A stretch of 64,000 bases of DNA from Alicyclobacillaceae bacterium (GCA_029961045.1 JASBVN010000004.1:1-64000), one strand, 5' to 3'. Shown: positions 18,475 through 27,397, counted from the stretch's first letter. The notes: a model not told the origin generated them from the letters alone. Made by a program: numbers and translations.

Positions 18475-19445
18475 AGAGGGAAGGATTGTGGACCGCCGTG
18501 GAGATCCGGACATCGAAAGAGGCCGTGGAAGCGGCGGCCGCCAAAATGCGCGAATGGGGGGCTGCGGGGGTAGCTTGGGAGGAAGTCGACCCCCTTGGCC
18601 CCGATTTTGTTCCGAAATTCGGGGAGGTTTACGCGCCCGGGGAAGCGCCGCCTGGAGGGGCGGTGGTCAGAGGGTATTGGCCGGGGGAACCGGGCCGTTG
18701 GAGTGCCCTGCTGGCCGATTTGCGCGACTGGCTCGACCGGTTTCCCGAGTGGGGGCTCGATCCCGGGGAGGGGGTCGTGCGGGCGCAAGAAGTTCGGGAG
18801 GAAGACTGGGCGAATGCTTGGAAACGGTTTTACCGGCCGGTCACCCTCCGGGGAGGGGGGCGCATGTTGACCATCTGCCCGGAGTGGGAAAGGGTTGAAC
18901 CGCGGCCCGGGGAAGTGGTGGTCTCGATCGACCCGGGCATGGCTTTCGGCACGGGGACCCACGAGACGACCCGGCTGTGCCTGGGGTTTCTGCTGGACCG
19001 GGTGGTGCCCGGCACTCGGGTGATCGACGTCGGGTGCGGGTCGGGGATTTTATCGGTGGCGGCGGTGAAGCTGGGCGCCGCCCGGGTGACGGCGGTGGAT
19101 CTGGATCCGCTGGCGGTGGACGCCGCCCGGCACAACGCCGAGGTGGCGGGAGTGGCCGGTCGGGTGAACGTGCGGCAAGGGGATTTGCTCGCCGGAGTGG
19201 AGGACACGGCGGACATCGTGGTGGCCAATTTGCTGGCGGACTTGGTGGAACGGCTGTTGCCCGACGTACCCGGGCGGCTGGTGCCGGGAGGGCTGTTTAT
19301 CGCCTCGGGGATTCTGACGGAACAGGAAGAACGGGTGTGCAGGTCCGTGGAGGCGCGCGGTTTGAAGGTGGAAGAGGTGAGGCGGGAAGGAGCTTGGTCG
19401 GCGCTGGCCGCGGTAAAGGGTAAGGAGGATCCATTTCGGTTTTAA
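18471..19445 (+). CDS. prmA: Ribosomal protein L11 methyltransferase
   Basis: 324-aa SAM-dependent enzyme that methylates L11. An N-terminal substrate domain (about 1-100) precedes the Rossmann methyltransferase with [31 protein letters not shown] and [12 protein letters not shown]. Its ATG overlaps the dnaJ stop (ATGA), so it is coupled to dnaJ. Position after dnaJ is the Bacillus order. Confidence 0.95.
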   Translation: MKREGLWTAVEIRTSKEAVEAAAAKMREWGAAGVAWEEVDPLGPDFVPKFGEVYAPGEAPPGGAVVRGYWPGEPGRWSALLADLRDWLDRFPEWGLDPGEGVVRAQEVREEDWANAWKRFYRPVTLRGGGRMLTICPEWERVEPRPGEVVVSIDPGMAFGTGTHETTRLCLGFLLDRVVPGTRVIDVGCGSGILSVAAVKLGAARVTAVDLDPLAVDAARHNAEVAGVAGRVNVRQGDLLAGVEDTADIVVANLLADLVERLLPDVPGRLVPGGLFIASGILTEQEERVCRSVEARGLKVEEVRREGAWSALAAVKGKEDPFRF

Positions 19446-19450
19446 GGTAT

Positions 19451-19481
19451 CTAATGATTAGGAACTTGACAAAAGTAAGTT
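19451..19481. promoter_or_regulatory. Palindromes flanking the -35 box of the DoxX promoter
   Basis: CTAATGATTAG (19451-19461) is a perfect 11-bp palindrome just upstream of the -35 box. AACTTgAC-aaaa-GTAAGTT (19463-19481) is an imperfect inverted repeat that spans it. Both look like repressor sites; the regulator is not in this window. Confidence 0.45.
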
Positions 19482-19495
19482 TAGATCGGTATAAT
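19466..19495 (+). promoter_or_regulatory. Consensus sigma-A promoter of doxX-pirin
   Basis: TTGACA (19466-19471), an 18-nt spacer and TATAAT (19490-19495). Both hexamers are perfect. The AT-rich stretch stands out from the surrounding GC-rich DNA. Confidence 0.9.
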
Positions 19496-19548
19496 AACGG
19501 TGTCAAAAGGAAATCTTTTTTAGATGATAAAGAAAGGTGGAGGATGGC

Positions 19549-19932
19549 ATGACCTGGTTGTGGCTGGTTGGCCGAGTTGTTTTTGGGATTTATTTCATGA
19601 TGGACGGCATTCTTCATTTTACTCAATTTCAAAACATGAAACAGTACGCTGCCTATAAAGGGATCCCTGTGCCGGGATTTTCGGTGGCCGTAACCGGCCT
19701 GTTGTTGTTGGCCGGGGGGTTGAGCATTTTGACGGGATATTGGGTTCAAATCGGGCTGATCCTGTTGGCCGTTTTTCTCGTGGCTGCGGCGGTGTTGGTG
19801 CACAACTTTTGGACGGTGGAGGATCCCCAAGGGAAGGCGACGGAAATGGCCCATTTTACCAAAAACATCGGCCTTGCCGCCGCCGCTTTGATGATGTTGG
19901 CGATTTCGGACTGGTCTTGGACGAATGTCTGA
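19549..19932 (+). CDS. DoxX family membrane protein
   Basis: 127 aa with four predicted membrane helices and the DoxX pattern WLVGRVVFGIYFMMDGILHF. DoxX-like proteins such as CatD and MhqP of B. subtilis belong to quinone/thiol-stress regulons; a redox role here is inference from family and from the neighbouring pirin. The ATG follows AAAGGTGGAGG. It is the first gene of a two-gene operon inserted between prmA and rsmE. Confidence 0.85.
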   Translation: MTWLWLVGRVVFGIYFMMDGILHFTQFQNMKQYAAYKGIPVPGFSVAVTGLLLLAGGLSILTGYWVQIGLILLAVFLVAAAVLVHNFWTVEDPQGKATEMAHFTKNIGLAAAALMMLAISDWSWTNV

Positions 19933-19951
19933 CGTGAAGGGGGCCACCTCG

Positions 19952-20683
19952 ATGAAAAAGATGCGCCCTTCTCCCACGACGGACGGTATGGGAGCAACCG
20001 TGAAGCGACTGATGCCCACCCGATCCCTTCCCTATCTGGATCCTTTCTTGCTTTTGGATCACTTTGCCATCCAACAACCCGCGGGATTTCCGTCCCATCC
20101 GCATCGCGGTTTTGAGATTATTACGTACATGCTCGAGGGAGCTTTCCGGCACGCGGATAGTGCGGGCCATGCGGGAACGATTCCCGCCGGCGGACTTCAG
20201 CGGATTACCGCCGGACGGGGAGTGGTCCATTCGGAGTTCCCGGCAGGGGATGGCGTGAGTTCGGGGCTTCAATTGTGGATCAATCTTCCGAGGGCGGAGA
20301 AAACCATCGAACCCAGTTACCAAGATGTCGCACCGGAACGTCTGCCCACCGAGGCCTTCGACGGCATATCCATTAAAACCCTGGTCGGAGAAGGTTCGCC
20401 GGTTGAGATCCGGAGGCCGATGGTGTACTACGATATCTTTCTTTCCCAGGGAAAAACCCATTCCCTTTCCGTCCCAAAAGGATATCAAGCGCTGTTTTAT
20501 GTGTTGGAGGGGCAGGGGCGGTTTGGCGAAACCGCAGGCGCGGAAGGAGAGGCGCTGATTCCGGAGCCGCCCTCCCGGGCGGAGACGGTCGACGTATCGG
20601 CCGTGACGGCGCTGCGCTTCGTCTTTTTGGCCGGAGAACCGGTTGGTGAGCGGCCTGTATTTCGCGGCAGTTTTGTGGATTGA
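19952..20683 (+). CDS. Pirin family protein, short C-terminus
   Basis: 243-aa bicupin. The N-terminal cupin has the metal-binding HPHRGFEIITYMLEG (two His), then QRITAGRGVVHSE (His, Glu). Some pirins are quercetinases; others are redox-sensing regulators. Long-type pirins continue about 25-40 residues past the segment aligned here with GEPVGERPVFRGSFVD; this protein stops there, so the end may be truncated. The ATG at 19952 (AAGGGGG upstream) is preferred over the ATG at 19925, which overlaps doxX. Confidence 0.88.
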   Translation: MKKMRPSPTTDGMGATVKRLMPTRSLPYLDPFLLLDHFAIQQPAGFPSHPHRGFEIITYMLEGAFRHADSAGHAGTIPAGGLQRITAGRGVVHSEFPAGDGVSSGLQLWINLPRAEKTIEPSYQDVAPERLPTEAFDGISIKTLVGEGSPVEIRRPMVYYDIFLSQGKTHSLSVPKGYQALFYVLEGQGRFGETAGAEGEALIPEPPSRAETVDVSAVTALRFVFLAGEPVGERPVFRGSFVD

Positions 20684-20703
20684 TCCGGTGCGCGGGATGT
20701 GGT

Positions 20704-20754
20704 GGGGGGCTGTCCCGAAAGTGGCTCGGCTACTGAAGGGCAGCCCCCTTTTTC
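20704..20754 (+). terminator. Terminator after pirin gene
   Basis: GGGGGCTG (20705-20712) pairs with CAGCCCCC (20741-20748), extended inward by CCC/GGG with one bulge, and is followed by TTTTTT. The next 100 bases before rsmE hold only a weak CCCGCT/AGCGGG hairpin. Confidence 0.85.
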
Positions 20755-20860
20755 ATCCGTGCCGTCCGTTGCATTCGGCCTCGCCTCGTGGTAGCGTGAA
20801 CGGTGAGTCCCGCTTGTGGTGGAGCGGGGTGTTCTGATTTAGAAATGGAGGGTGCGCAAG

Positions 20861-21613
20861 ATGCAGCGGTATCTGGTCCCTCCCTCCTGTTTTGTGGGCG
20901 ATACGGCGGTGATCCGGGGGGAGGACGCCCGTCACATGGCCCGGGTGATGCGGATGGTGCCGGGACAAACGGTGGAATGTGGGGACGGCCGGGGAACGGT
21001 GTATCGGGCGGTCATCGAAGCCTTGTCCCCGGCGGAGGCCCGGCTGAGTCTGAAGGAACGGGTGGAAGAGGATCCGGAACCCCGCGTGGAACTGGTGCTC
21101 CTGCAGGGGCTTCCGAAACATGATAAAATGGATCTCATCGTACAAAAGGCGACGGAGATCGGGGTGGCGCGCATCGTGCCCGTGGCGGCGGCCCGGTCGG
21201 TGGTCCGGTACGAAGGCGAGAGGGAGGCTCGCCGTCTAGAGCGATGGCGGCGGATTGCAAAGGAGGCGGCGGAACAGGCCAGGCGCGCCCGGATTCCGGA
21301 GATCCTGCCGCCGGTGGATTCCTCCCGGGCGTGGGATCTGGTTGCCGGGGCGGATGCGGCCCTGCTTTTGGACGAGGGGCGGCGCGGCCGGCCCCTGGCC
21401 GCCGCCCTGCGGAGACGGTTGGGGCCTTGCCGGATCGCCTTAGCCGTGGGGCCCGAGGGCGGCTGGACCCCGGAGGAGGTCGAGGAGGCGGCGGGGCGCG
21501 GGGTGGAGCCGGTCCACCTCGGCCCCCGCATCCTGCGCACCGAGACGGCGGGACTTGTGGCGGCCGCTGCGATCTTCTATCATTTTGGGGAATGGGGAGG
21601 GGGAGCCGAGTGA
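20861..21613 (+). CDS. rsmE: 16S rRNA m3U1498 methyltransferase
   Basis: 250-aa SPOUT-class enzyme. An N-terminal PUA-like domain (about 1-70, YLVPPSCFVGDTAVI, HMARVMRM) precedes the knotted methyltransferase domain with QKATEIGVARIVPV, AVGPEGGWTPEE and LGPRILRTETAGL. The ATG is 9 nt after ATGGAGG; an in-frame GTG at 20852 has no spacing. The stop overlaps mtaB (GTGA). In Bacillus it directly follows prmA; here doxX-pirin intervene. Confidence 0.95.
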   Translation: MQRYLVPPSCFVGDTAVIRGEDARHMARVMRMVPGQTVECGDGRGTVYRAVIEALSPAEARLSLKERVEEDPEPRVELVLLQGLPKHDKMDLIVQKATEIGVARIVPVAAARSVVRYEGEREARRLERWRRIAKEAAEQARRARIPEILPPVDSSRAWDLVAGADAALLLDEGRRGRPLAAALRRRLGPCRIALAVGPEGGWTPEEVEEAAGRGVEPVHLGPRILRTETAGLVAAAAIFYHFGEWGGGAE

Positions 21614-22986
21614 ACCGGGTTGCTTTCCATACTTTGGGATGCAAAGTCAATTTTTACGACACCGAAGCGATCTGGAACCTGTTCCGGCAGGCCGGTTACG
21701 TCCAGGTCCCCTTTGACGACGAGGCGGATGTGTACGTCATCAACACCTGTTCCGTCACCAACACCGGGGACCGGAAATCCCGGCAGGTCATCCGCCGGGC
21801 GATTCGCCGCAACCCCGAGGCGACGATCGTCGTCACCGGCTGTTATGCCCAAGTGGCGCCGGGAGAGGTGGCGGCCATCCCCGGCGTGGACCTGGTGATC
21901 GGCAACGACGGGCGGGGGCGGATTGTCGAGTGGGTGGAAAAGGTCCGGGAGGAGCGGCGACCTTTCCAGGTGGTGACCAACCTGCGCCGGGTGAGAGAGT
22001 TTGAGGAACTCGACGTCCCGGCTTTCACCGGCCGGGCCCGGGCGAATTTAAAAATCCAGGACGGCTGCAACAATTTCTGTTCCTTTTGCATCATCCCCTT
22101 TGCCCGGGGCTTCATCCGCAGCCGGAAGCCGGAGAATGTGATTCGCCAGGCCCGGCGGCTGGTGGAGGCGGGGTACCGGGAGATCGTGCTGACCGGGATT
22201 CACACCGGCGGCTACGGGGCGGATTTGGACGGGTACACCCTCGCCGACCTTCTCGAGGATTTGGAGGAGCAAGTAGAAGGGCTCGGACGGATCCGGATCA
22301 GTTCCATCGAGGCCAGCGAGATCGACGACCGGATGCTGGAGGTGTTGCGCCGCTCCGAGAAGGTCTGCCGGCATCTGCACGTTCCCTTGCAGTCGGGCCA
22401 CGACGAGGTTCTGGCGCGGATGCGGCGCAAATACACGGTGGCCGAATTTGCCGAAACCATCCGCCGCGTTCGGGAGGCCTTGCCCGAGGTGGCCATCACC
22501 ACCGACGTGATCGTCGGTTTTCCGGGGGAGACGGAGGAACAGTTCCGGGCCACCCGGCGGGTGATCGAAGAGTTGCAGTTTGCCCAGTTGCACGTGTTCC
22601 CGTACTCGCCCCGGCGGGGGACGGCGGCGTCCCGCTATCCCGATCAGGTTCCTGAGGCGGTCAAAGAGGCCCGGGTGCGGGAATTGGTTCGCCTCTCAAA
22701 GGATCTGACCCATGCCTATGCGAGCCGTTTTGTCGGCCGGACCCTGGCGGTGATTCCCGAAGAATCCTTCGGCGATCCCGAGAAGGGGCTGTTGGTCGGC
22801 CATGCGGACAACTATCTCGAGGTGGTCTTCCCGGGGGATCCCTCGATGATCGGTCAACTCGTGGAGGTGCGGCTGGAAGGCGCCGGGGCGGAGCGGTCCC
22901 ATGGGTCCTTTGTGCGGCAGTTGACTTTTGCCGCCGACGGGGGCGAGGAAGAGGCCGGGATTTTTCCGATCGCTCTGGAGGGTTGA
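21610..22986 (+). CDS. mtaB: tRNA t6A37 methylthiotransferase MtaB
   Basis: 458-aa radical SAM enzyme that converts t6A37 of tRNA to ms2t6A37. The N-terminal UPF0004 domain carries three cluster cysteines (HTLGCKVN, INTCSVT, VTGCYAQ). The radical SAM domain has CNNFCSFCIIPFARG, and a C-terminal TRAM domain follows. The GTG start overlaps the rsmE stop and has GGGGAGGGGG upstream. The open frame begins far earlier but that part is a shadow of rsmE. Confidence 0.95.
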   Translation: MNRVAFHTLGCKVNFYDTEAIWNLFRQAGYVQVPFDDEADVYVINTCSVTNTGDRKSRQVIRRAIRRNPEATIVVTGCYAQVAPGEVAAIPGVDLVIGNDGRGRIVEWVEKVREERRPFQVVTNLRRVREFEELDVPAFTGRARANLKIQDGCNNFCSFCIIPFARGFIRSRKPENVIRQARRLVEAGYREIVLTGIHTGGYGADLDGYTLADLLEDLEEQVEGLGRIRISSIEASEIDDRMLEVLRRSEKVCRHLHVPLQSGHDEVLARMRRKYTVAEFAETIRRVREALPEVAITTDVIVGFPGETEEQFRATRRVIEELQFAQLHVFPYSPRRGTAASRYPDQVPEAVKEARVRELVRLSKDLTHAYASRFVGRTLAVIPEESFGDPEKGLLVGHADNYLEVVFPGDPSMIGQLVEVRLEGAGAERSHGSFVRQLTFAADGGEEEAGIFPIALEG

Positions 22987-23054
22987 CGGCGCCGGCCTTC
23001 GGCGGGACCGGCTGTCGCCGGTGGTCCCGGCACGTCTGGAAGGGGGGATCGTTT

Positions 23055-23498
23055 GTGGAAATCGCGGCGGGCGGCGTGGTGGTGCGCCGGACGGACGAGG
23101 GTTGGCACTTTCTGATGATCGACGACCGTTATGGGCGCGTGTCCCTGCCCAAGGGCCATCGGGACCCGGGGGAGACGACGGAAGAAACGGCCCTGAGGGA
23201 AATTGAGGAGGAAACCGGCGTCCGAGGCCGGATCCGGGGGCTGCTCGGGACTGTGCGGTACGATTATCAGACGCCCGACGGTCGATCGGGACAAAAGGAA
23301 GTCTATTACTATCTCGTGGAAGCGGAGACGGAAGGCATCCGCCCTCAGGTGGAGGAGATTGCCGGAGCCCGGTGGGTGCGGGCGGAGGAGGCGCTGCAAT
23401 TGCAGCGGGAACGCGGCTATCCGAACAATACCGCGATTTTGGAGGCGGCCCTGCGGGAGTTGGAAACGTGGGAAAAACCCAAAGGAGGGATCGGGTGA
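23055..23498 (+). CDS. NUDIX hydrolase
   Basis: 147 aa with a complete Nudix box GHRDPGE-x7-REIEEETGV (about residues 34-56), which binds the divalent metal that hydrolyses nucleoside diphosphate-X compounds. Substrate is not predictable; the pattern VEIAAGGVVVR and TVRYDY resembles the Ap4A-hydrolase/MutT-like group. The GTG start is set by AAGGGGGG. It follows mtaB after 68 nt. An imperfect 12-bp hairpin (23500-23542) lies directly after its stop. Confidence 0.87.
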   Translation: MEIAAGGVVVRRTDEGWHFLMIDDRYGRVSLPKGHRDPGETTEETALREIEEETGVRGRIRGLLGTVRYDYQTPDGRSGQKEVYYYLVEAETEGIRPQVEEIAGARWVRAEEALQLQRERGYPNNTAILEAALRELETWEKPKGGIG

Positions 23499-23499
23499 G

Positions 23500-23543
23500 A
23501 AGCGGTCTTCTTCCGGTAACCGCTGCCGGGAGAAGGCCGCTTT
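23500..23543 (+). terminator. Possible terminator after nudix gene
   Basis: AAGCGGTCTTCT (23500-23511) pairs with AGAAGGCCGCTT (23531-23542) with one T-G wobble. Only TTTCC follows, so termination strength is doubtful. Confidence 0.4.
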
Positions 23544-23575
23544 CCGGTTGGGGGCCGTGCCGGATGGGAATGGAA

Positions 23576-24499
23576 TCAGCCGGGAATGATCCGTTGCACC
23601 AGTGCGGCGTACGGGCGAGCGAAGGGCAGCATGGCGAGCGAGGAGATGATGTTGAACAGGGTGTGGGCGTTGGCCACCTGGACGGGCAGCGTGCTTGCCG
23701 TGTGTTCGACCAGTGCCGTGAAATGCGATAGAAAGGGCAGGAAAGCGGCCACCCCGAGGATGTTTAACAAGACGTGGGCGGCCGCCACCTGTTTTGCGGC
23801 GGTAGGTGCGCCGATCGAGGCCAGGACGGAGGTCACGCAGGATCCTACGTTGTTTCCCAGTACAATGGCAATGGCTCCCCTCAGATCCACCAGACCCTGG
23901 GAGGCGAGGGCGATGGTCAGGGCGGTGGTGGCGCTGCTGCTTTGAACCAGAGCCGTCAAGAACGTCCCGCTGAGGACCCCGAGGAGAGGGTCTTCGGAGG
24001 ATTCGAACAAAACACTCCGGAACCAGGCGGTTTGGCCTATGGGTTTCAACGACAAACTCATCAGTTTGAGGGCGAGGAAAATCGTGCTGAAGCCGATCAG
24101 GGTGATCCCGATGTGTTGCCACAACCGGTTGGAGGTCAAGGCCAGGTACACCCCCGCGACCAAACACGGCAACACCAGTACGTCCAATTGCAGGGCGAGA
24201 ATCTGAGTCGTGACGCAGGTGCCGATGTTGGCGCCCAGGACGATGCCGACGCTGTCCGGGAACGTCAAGGTGCCGGCGGCCACCAGGCCGATGGTGATCA
24301 CCGTCACTGCTCCGGAACTTTGGAGAACGGCGGTGACAATCGTGCCGGTCAAAAATCCCCTCAAGGGCGTTTTGACAAACCGGTTGAGCAGGGCGGGCAG
24401 GTGGCCCACCGCCAGGGGCTCGAGTCCTTGCCGGAGGGTCCACATGCCTCCCAAAAAGCCCGCCAACCCGGCGATCAGCCCGAACCACGATGCGTACAT
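23576..24499 (-). CDS. Na/Pi cotransporter family protein
   Basis: 307-aa polytopic membrane protein of the sodium-dependent phosphate transporter family. Two inverted family repeats carry the QSS motifs: TAVLQSSGAVTVITIGL in the first half and TALVQSSSATTALTIAL in the second, each followed by a GANIGTC or GNNVGSC motif. It lacks the C-terminal PhoU-like domain of some relatives. The start ATG at 24499 has GGGAGG upstream; an ATG at 24535 is less likely. It is convergent with the nudix gene and divergent from the methyltransferase gene. Confidence 0.9.
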   Translation of the reverse strand: MYASWFGLIAGLAGFLGGMWTLRQGLEPLAVGHLPALLNRFVKTPLRGFLTGTIVTAVLQSSGAVTVITIGLVAAGTLTFPDSVGIVLGANIGTCVTTQILALQLDVLVLPCLVAGVYLALTSNRLWQHIGITLIGFSTIFLALKLMSLSLKPIGQTAWFRSVLFESSEDPLLGVLSGTFLTALVQSSSATTALTIALASQGLVDLRGAIAIVLGNNVGSCVTSVLASIGAPTAAKQVAAAHVLLNILGVAAFLPFLSHFTALVEHTASTLPVQVANAHTLFNIISSLAMLPFARPYAALVQRIIPG

Positions 24500-24593
24500 C
24501 GGCGACGTCCTCCCGGCTATGGGGTGATGCGTCATCTATATGCGGGCACAGGTCAAGTCTGAACCTTCTCCCGGCGAAGGAGGAACGAAATCA

Positions 24594-25778
24594 TTGGCGC
24601 GGGTGATTCTGAAGAGAGAAAGGAAAAGGCGGTTGGAACAGGGCAGCCCGTGGGTGTTCCGGACGGAGGTCGACCGGGTGGACGGCGAGATCCGGCCTGG
24701 CGACGTAGTGGAAGTGGTCAATCATCAAGGCCATTTTTTAGCAAAAGGTTACGTGAATCCGGCTTCACAGATTTTCGTCCGGGTTTTGACCTACAATCGG
24801 GAGGAGCCCATCGACCGGGAGTGGGCCGGGCGAAGAGTGGATGCGGCCCTGGCCTGGCGCAAGCGGTTTCTTCCGGGGGTGCGGAGTTGCCGGCTGATCT
24901 ACGGAGAGGCGGACTTTCTGCCCGGATTGATCGTCGACCGGTTCGGAGACGTTCTCGTGGTCCAGGTTCTGTCGCTGGGGATGGAGCGCCTTTGGGCCAT
25001 GATTCGGGACGTTCTGGTGGACCGCTTGCGGCCGGCGGGGATTTTGCTCCGGAACGACGTCCCCGTGCGGGAAAAGGAGGGGCTGCCCCTCGGCGTCCAG
25101 TTGGCCTACGGCGAAGTACCGCCCCTGGTGGAGGTGGAGGAAAACGGATTGACCTTTTTGGTCGACGTCTGGAAAGGGCAAAAGACCGGGTATTTCTTCG
25201 ACCAGCGGGAGAACCGGCTGGCCATTGCGCCTTTGGTGGAAGGGGCGGAGGTGCTGGACTGTTTTTCTCACACGGGGGCGTTTGCCGTGCACGCCCTTCG
25301 TTTCGGGGCGCGGTCCGTCCTGTGCGTCGATCAGTCCGCAGAAGCTCTTCGACTGGCGGAAGAGAACGTCGCCCGGAACGGATTCGGCGGACGCGCGCAG
25401 TTTCTTTGTGCCAACGCCTTCGATCAATTGCGGGCGCTGGTCGAGGAAGGCCGCAAGTTCGACGTGGTGATTCTCGATCCGCCGGCTTTCGCCAAATCCA
25501 GGCAGGCCTTGCCGGGGGCGATCCGCGGATATAAGGAAATCAATCTTCGCGGGATGAAACTGGTGCGGGAGGGCGGATTCCTCGTGACGGCGTCCTGTTC
25601 GTGGCATATGCACCGCGATCTGTTTTTGGACACCCTGACGGACGCCGCCGTGGATGCGAAAAAAATCTTGCGCCTCGTCGAGTTGCGGGGGGCGGCGAAG
25701 GACCACCCGGTAATTCACGGCAGTGAGGAGAGCAACTACCTGAAGTTTGCCATTTTGGAAGTCCGGGACCGGGGATAA
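24594..25778 (+). CDS. Class I SAM-dependent rRNA methyltransferase (RlmI/YwbD-like)
   Basis: 394 aa. An N-terminal PUA domain (about 1-80, RLEQGSPWVFRTEVDRV) precedes an EEHEE linker and a Rossmann domain with GYFFDQRENR, VLDCFSHTGAFAVHAL and VVILDPPAFAKS. Relatives methylate a cytosine of 23S rRNA (RlmI, m5C1962). The TTG start has a strong AAGGAGGAACG site; the ATG 54 bases upstream would place that site inside the gene. The precise target base is inferred. Confidence 0.87.
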   Translation: MARVILKRERKRRLEQGSPWVFRTEVDRVDGEIRPGDVVEVVNHQGHFLAKGYVNPASQIFVRVLTYNREEPIDREWAGRRVDAALAWRKRFLPGVRSCRLIYGEADFLPGLIVDRFGDVLVVQVLSLGMERLWAMIRDVLVDRLRPAGILLRNDVPVREKEGLPLGVQLAYGEVPPLVEVEENGLTFLVDVWKGQKTGYFFDQRENRLAIAPLVEGAEVLDCFSHTGAFAVHALRFGARSVLCVDQSAEALRLAEENVARNGFGGRAQFLCANAFDQLRALVEEGRKFDVVILDPPAFAKSRQALPGAIRGYKEINLRGMKLVREGGFLVTASCSWHMHRDLFLDTLTDAAVDAKKILRLVELRGAAKDHPVIHGSEESNYLKFAILEVRDRG

Positions 25779-25814
25779 AGCCGGTCGCGAGATGTTTTTG
25801 GTCGAAACATCCTG

Positions 25815-25844
25815 TTGAATACCGGTGCCGTTCGGGCATAAAAT
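25815..25844 (+). promoter_or_regulatory. Promoter of the SOS-type polymerase operon
   Basis: TTGAAT (25815-25820), 18 nt and TAAAAT (25839-25844). The LexA box begins 8 nt after the -10 box. A hairpin GATGTTT/AAACATC (25791-25811) lies just upstream. Confidence 0.6.
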
Positions 25845-25852
25845 ATCGCTGT

Positions 25853-25866
25853 GGAACATATGTTCG
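25853..25866. promoter_or_regulatory. LexA (DinR) box
   Basis: GGAACATATGTTCG contains the perfect palindrome GAACATATGTTC and fits the Gram-positive SOS box CGAAC-N4-GTTCG with one change at the first base. It overlaps the expected transcription start, an ideal place for repression. This also argues that the in-frame GTG at 25851 and ATG at 25860 are not the true start of the next gene. Confidence 0.85.
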
Positions 25867-25883
25867 CAGCGGAGGCGACGCCG

Positions 25884-26141
25884 ATGCGCCCGACTGTGTT
25901 GATTCGCAGGATGTTGCAAATCGAATATTTGCAGGCGGAGCTGTCCCGTCAAATGAGGGAGGTGAGGCGGGAGCTGCAGCGGCAAGGCATCACAGTCGTC
26001 CAGACGGAACGCCGGCCCCTGGATGTCCGGGTGCAGTACCGGGTCGACGGGCGACACTACGAAGCCCTGTTCATGATTCCCATGCTGCACGCTGAAGTGG
26101 AAGGGTGGTTTCGACGGTGGATGGGAGAGAGGCCGCTGTGA
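25884..26141 (+). CDS. 85-aa protein of unknown function, first gene of SOS operon
   Basis: The ATG at 25884 has GGAGG 8 nt upstream and lies downstream of the LexA box. The protein starts with a charged amphipathic helix (residues about 8-36, MLQIEYLQAELSRQMREVRR), then a predicted beta-rich part (VRVQYRVDGRHYEALF) and a C-terminal helix. It has no cysteines and no membrane segment. I recognise no family. Its stop overlaps the GTG of the polymerase gene (GTGA), so it is translationally coupled and probably acts with it. Confidence 0.7.
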   Translation: MRPTVLIRRMLQIEYLQAELSRQMREVRRELQRQGITVVQTERRPLDVRVQYRVDGRHYEALFMIPMLHAEVEGWFRRWMGERPL

Positions 26142-27397
26142 CGGCGTGGGTGTACGGCCTGGTGGATATGCAGAGTTTTTATGCCTCGGTCGAAGCGGCG
26201 AGCCGGCCGGAATTCGCCGCGCTCCGCCGGCCGGACGACGATTCCACGGATCCGCCTCTCATCGTGGCGGGCGACCCCGAGCGCCGGTCCGGAATTGTAC
26301 TGGCCGCCACACCGCCGGCGAAGGCGGCCGGCGTTTCGACCGCGATGAACCTCGGCGAGGCCCTGCGGAAATGTCCGGAGGCCGTCGTCGTCAGGCCCCG
26401 GATGGGACTGTATCTGGAGACCAGCGTCCGAATCCACCATACGGTCCGGCGGATGTTTCCCCTGCATGAGCCGTTCAGCGTCGATGAAGCGTTCTTTGCC
26501 TTCCCGTACCCGTCTGTCTTGTTCCCCGACCCGGTGGCCGCCGCACAAACACTCAAGGAAACAATCTGGGATTTGTTTCGCATCCGGTGTCGCGTCGGCC
26601 TTGCTCCGAACAAATGGCTGGCGAAGATGGCGAATCGGAGGGCGAAGAAGGAACCCCGCGGAATCGTGTGGTGGACCGAGGAAGACATCCCGACTCAATT
26701 GCACCCTTTGCCGGTGTACGAGATGTGGGGGCTGAAGCGGCGGGCGGAAATCTTGGACCGGGAATTCGGGGCGAAGACCATCGGCGATGTGGCGGCCATC
26801 CCGGAATGGCGGCTCCGGCAGCGATTCGGGGCGTGGGGGACGGTCATCCACCGGTGGAGCCGCGGCCGGGACGATTCCCCGATGGATCCGGATGCGTTTG
26901 CCGCCCCGAACAAGGGATTCAGCCACCGGATCACCCTGCCGAGGGACTTTTTCAACCGAGAGGAGATTGCCGTCGTCATGTTGGAACTGCTGGACGAGGT
27001 CTGCGCCCGGTTGCGCCGAGCCGGGCAAAGGGGGCGAAGAGTGGGGCTCAGCCTGACCTATGCCGGATTCGGGGGTGGATTCAGCCGGGCCAAGACCTTG
27101 CCCCATTCCTTCAATGCGGCAGAGGACTTCTATCCCCATGTGCTTCGGCTGTTGGACCGGTGGTGGGACGGTTCCGGGGTCCGCGCCGTCAGCGTGGCCG
27201 TTGACCTGCTGGAGGCCGAGTCGGATACCGTTCAACTCTCGTTTTTTGAAGACGGGGAGAAAAGGAGGCGGTTGTCCGAGGTGTACGACCAAGTCCGGGC
27301 CCGGTTCGGGGAGACGAGCCTCATGCGGGCGGCCAGTCTCCTGCCGGCCGGGCAGCTTCGCGACCGCAGCCGGAAAATCGGCGGCCACTTCATGTAA
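26138..27397 (+). CDS. Y-family translesion DNA polymerase (UvrX/YqjW-like)
   Basis: 419 aa. The palm has the first catalytic Asp in VYGLVDMQSFYASVEA and the second metal motif in FSVDEAFF. Thumb and little-finger domains follow, and residues near 375 (VQLSFFED) resemble a sliding-clamp binding motif. Such enzymes copy damaged DNA after SOS induction. The GTG start overlaps the previous stop and follows GGGAGAGAGG. With a LexA box upstream and a YolD-like gene downstream, the operon parallels yqjX-yqjW and yolD-uvrX of B. subtilis, but in the order polymerase then YolD. Confidence 0.9.
   Translation: MTAWVYGLVDMQSFYASVEAASRPEFAALRRPDDDSTDPPLIVAGDPERRSGIVLAATPPAKAAGVSTAMNLGEALRKCPEAVVVRPRMGLYLETSVRIHHTVRRMFPLHEPFSVDEAFFAFPYPSVLFPDPVAAAQTLKETIWDLFRIRCRVGLAPNKWLAKMANRRAKKEPRGIVWWTEEDIPTQLHPLPVYEMWGLKRRAEILDREFGAKTIGDVAAIPEWRLRQRFGAWGTVIHRWSRGRDDSPMDPDAFAAPNKGFSHRITLPRDFFNREEIAVVMLELLDEVCARLRRAGQRGRRVGLSLTYAGFGGGFSRAKTLPHSFNAAEDFYPHVLRLLDRWWDGSGVRAVSVAVDLLEAESDTVQLSFFEDGEKRRRLSEVYDQVRARFGETSLMRAASLLPAGQLRDRSRKIGGHFM

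Noticed and set aside
19925-19951. ATG at 19925 as pirin start
   Set aside because: It would overlap the doxX stop and lacks a ribosome site; the ATG at 19952 has AAGGGGG and begins nearer the family N-terminus.
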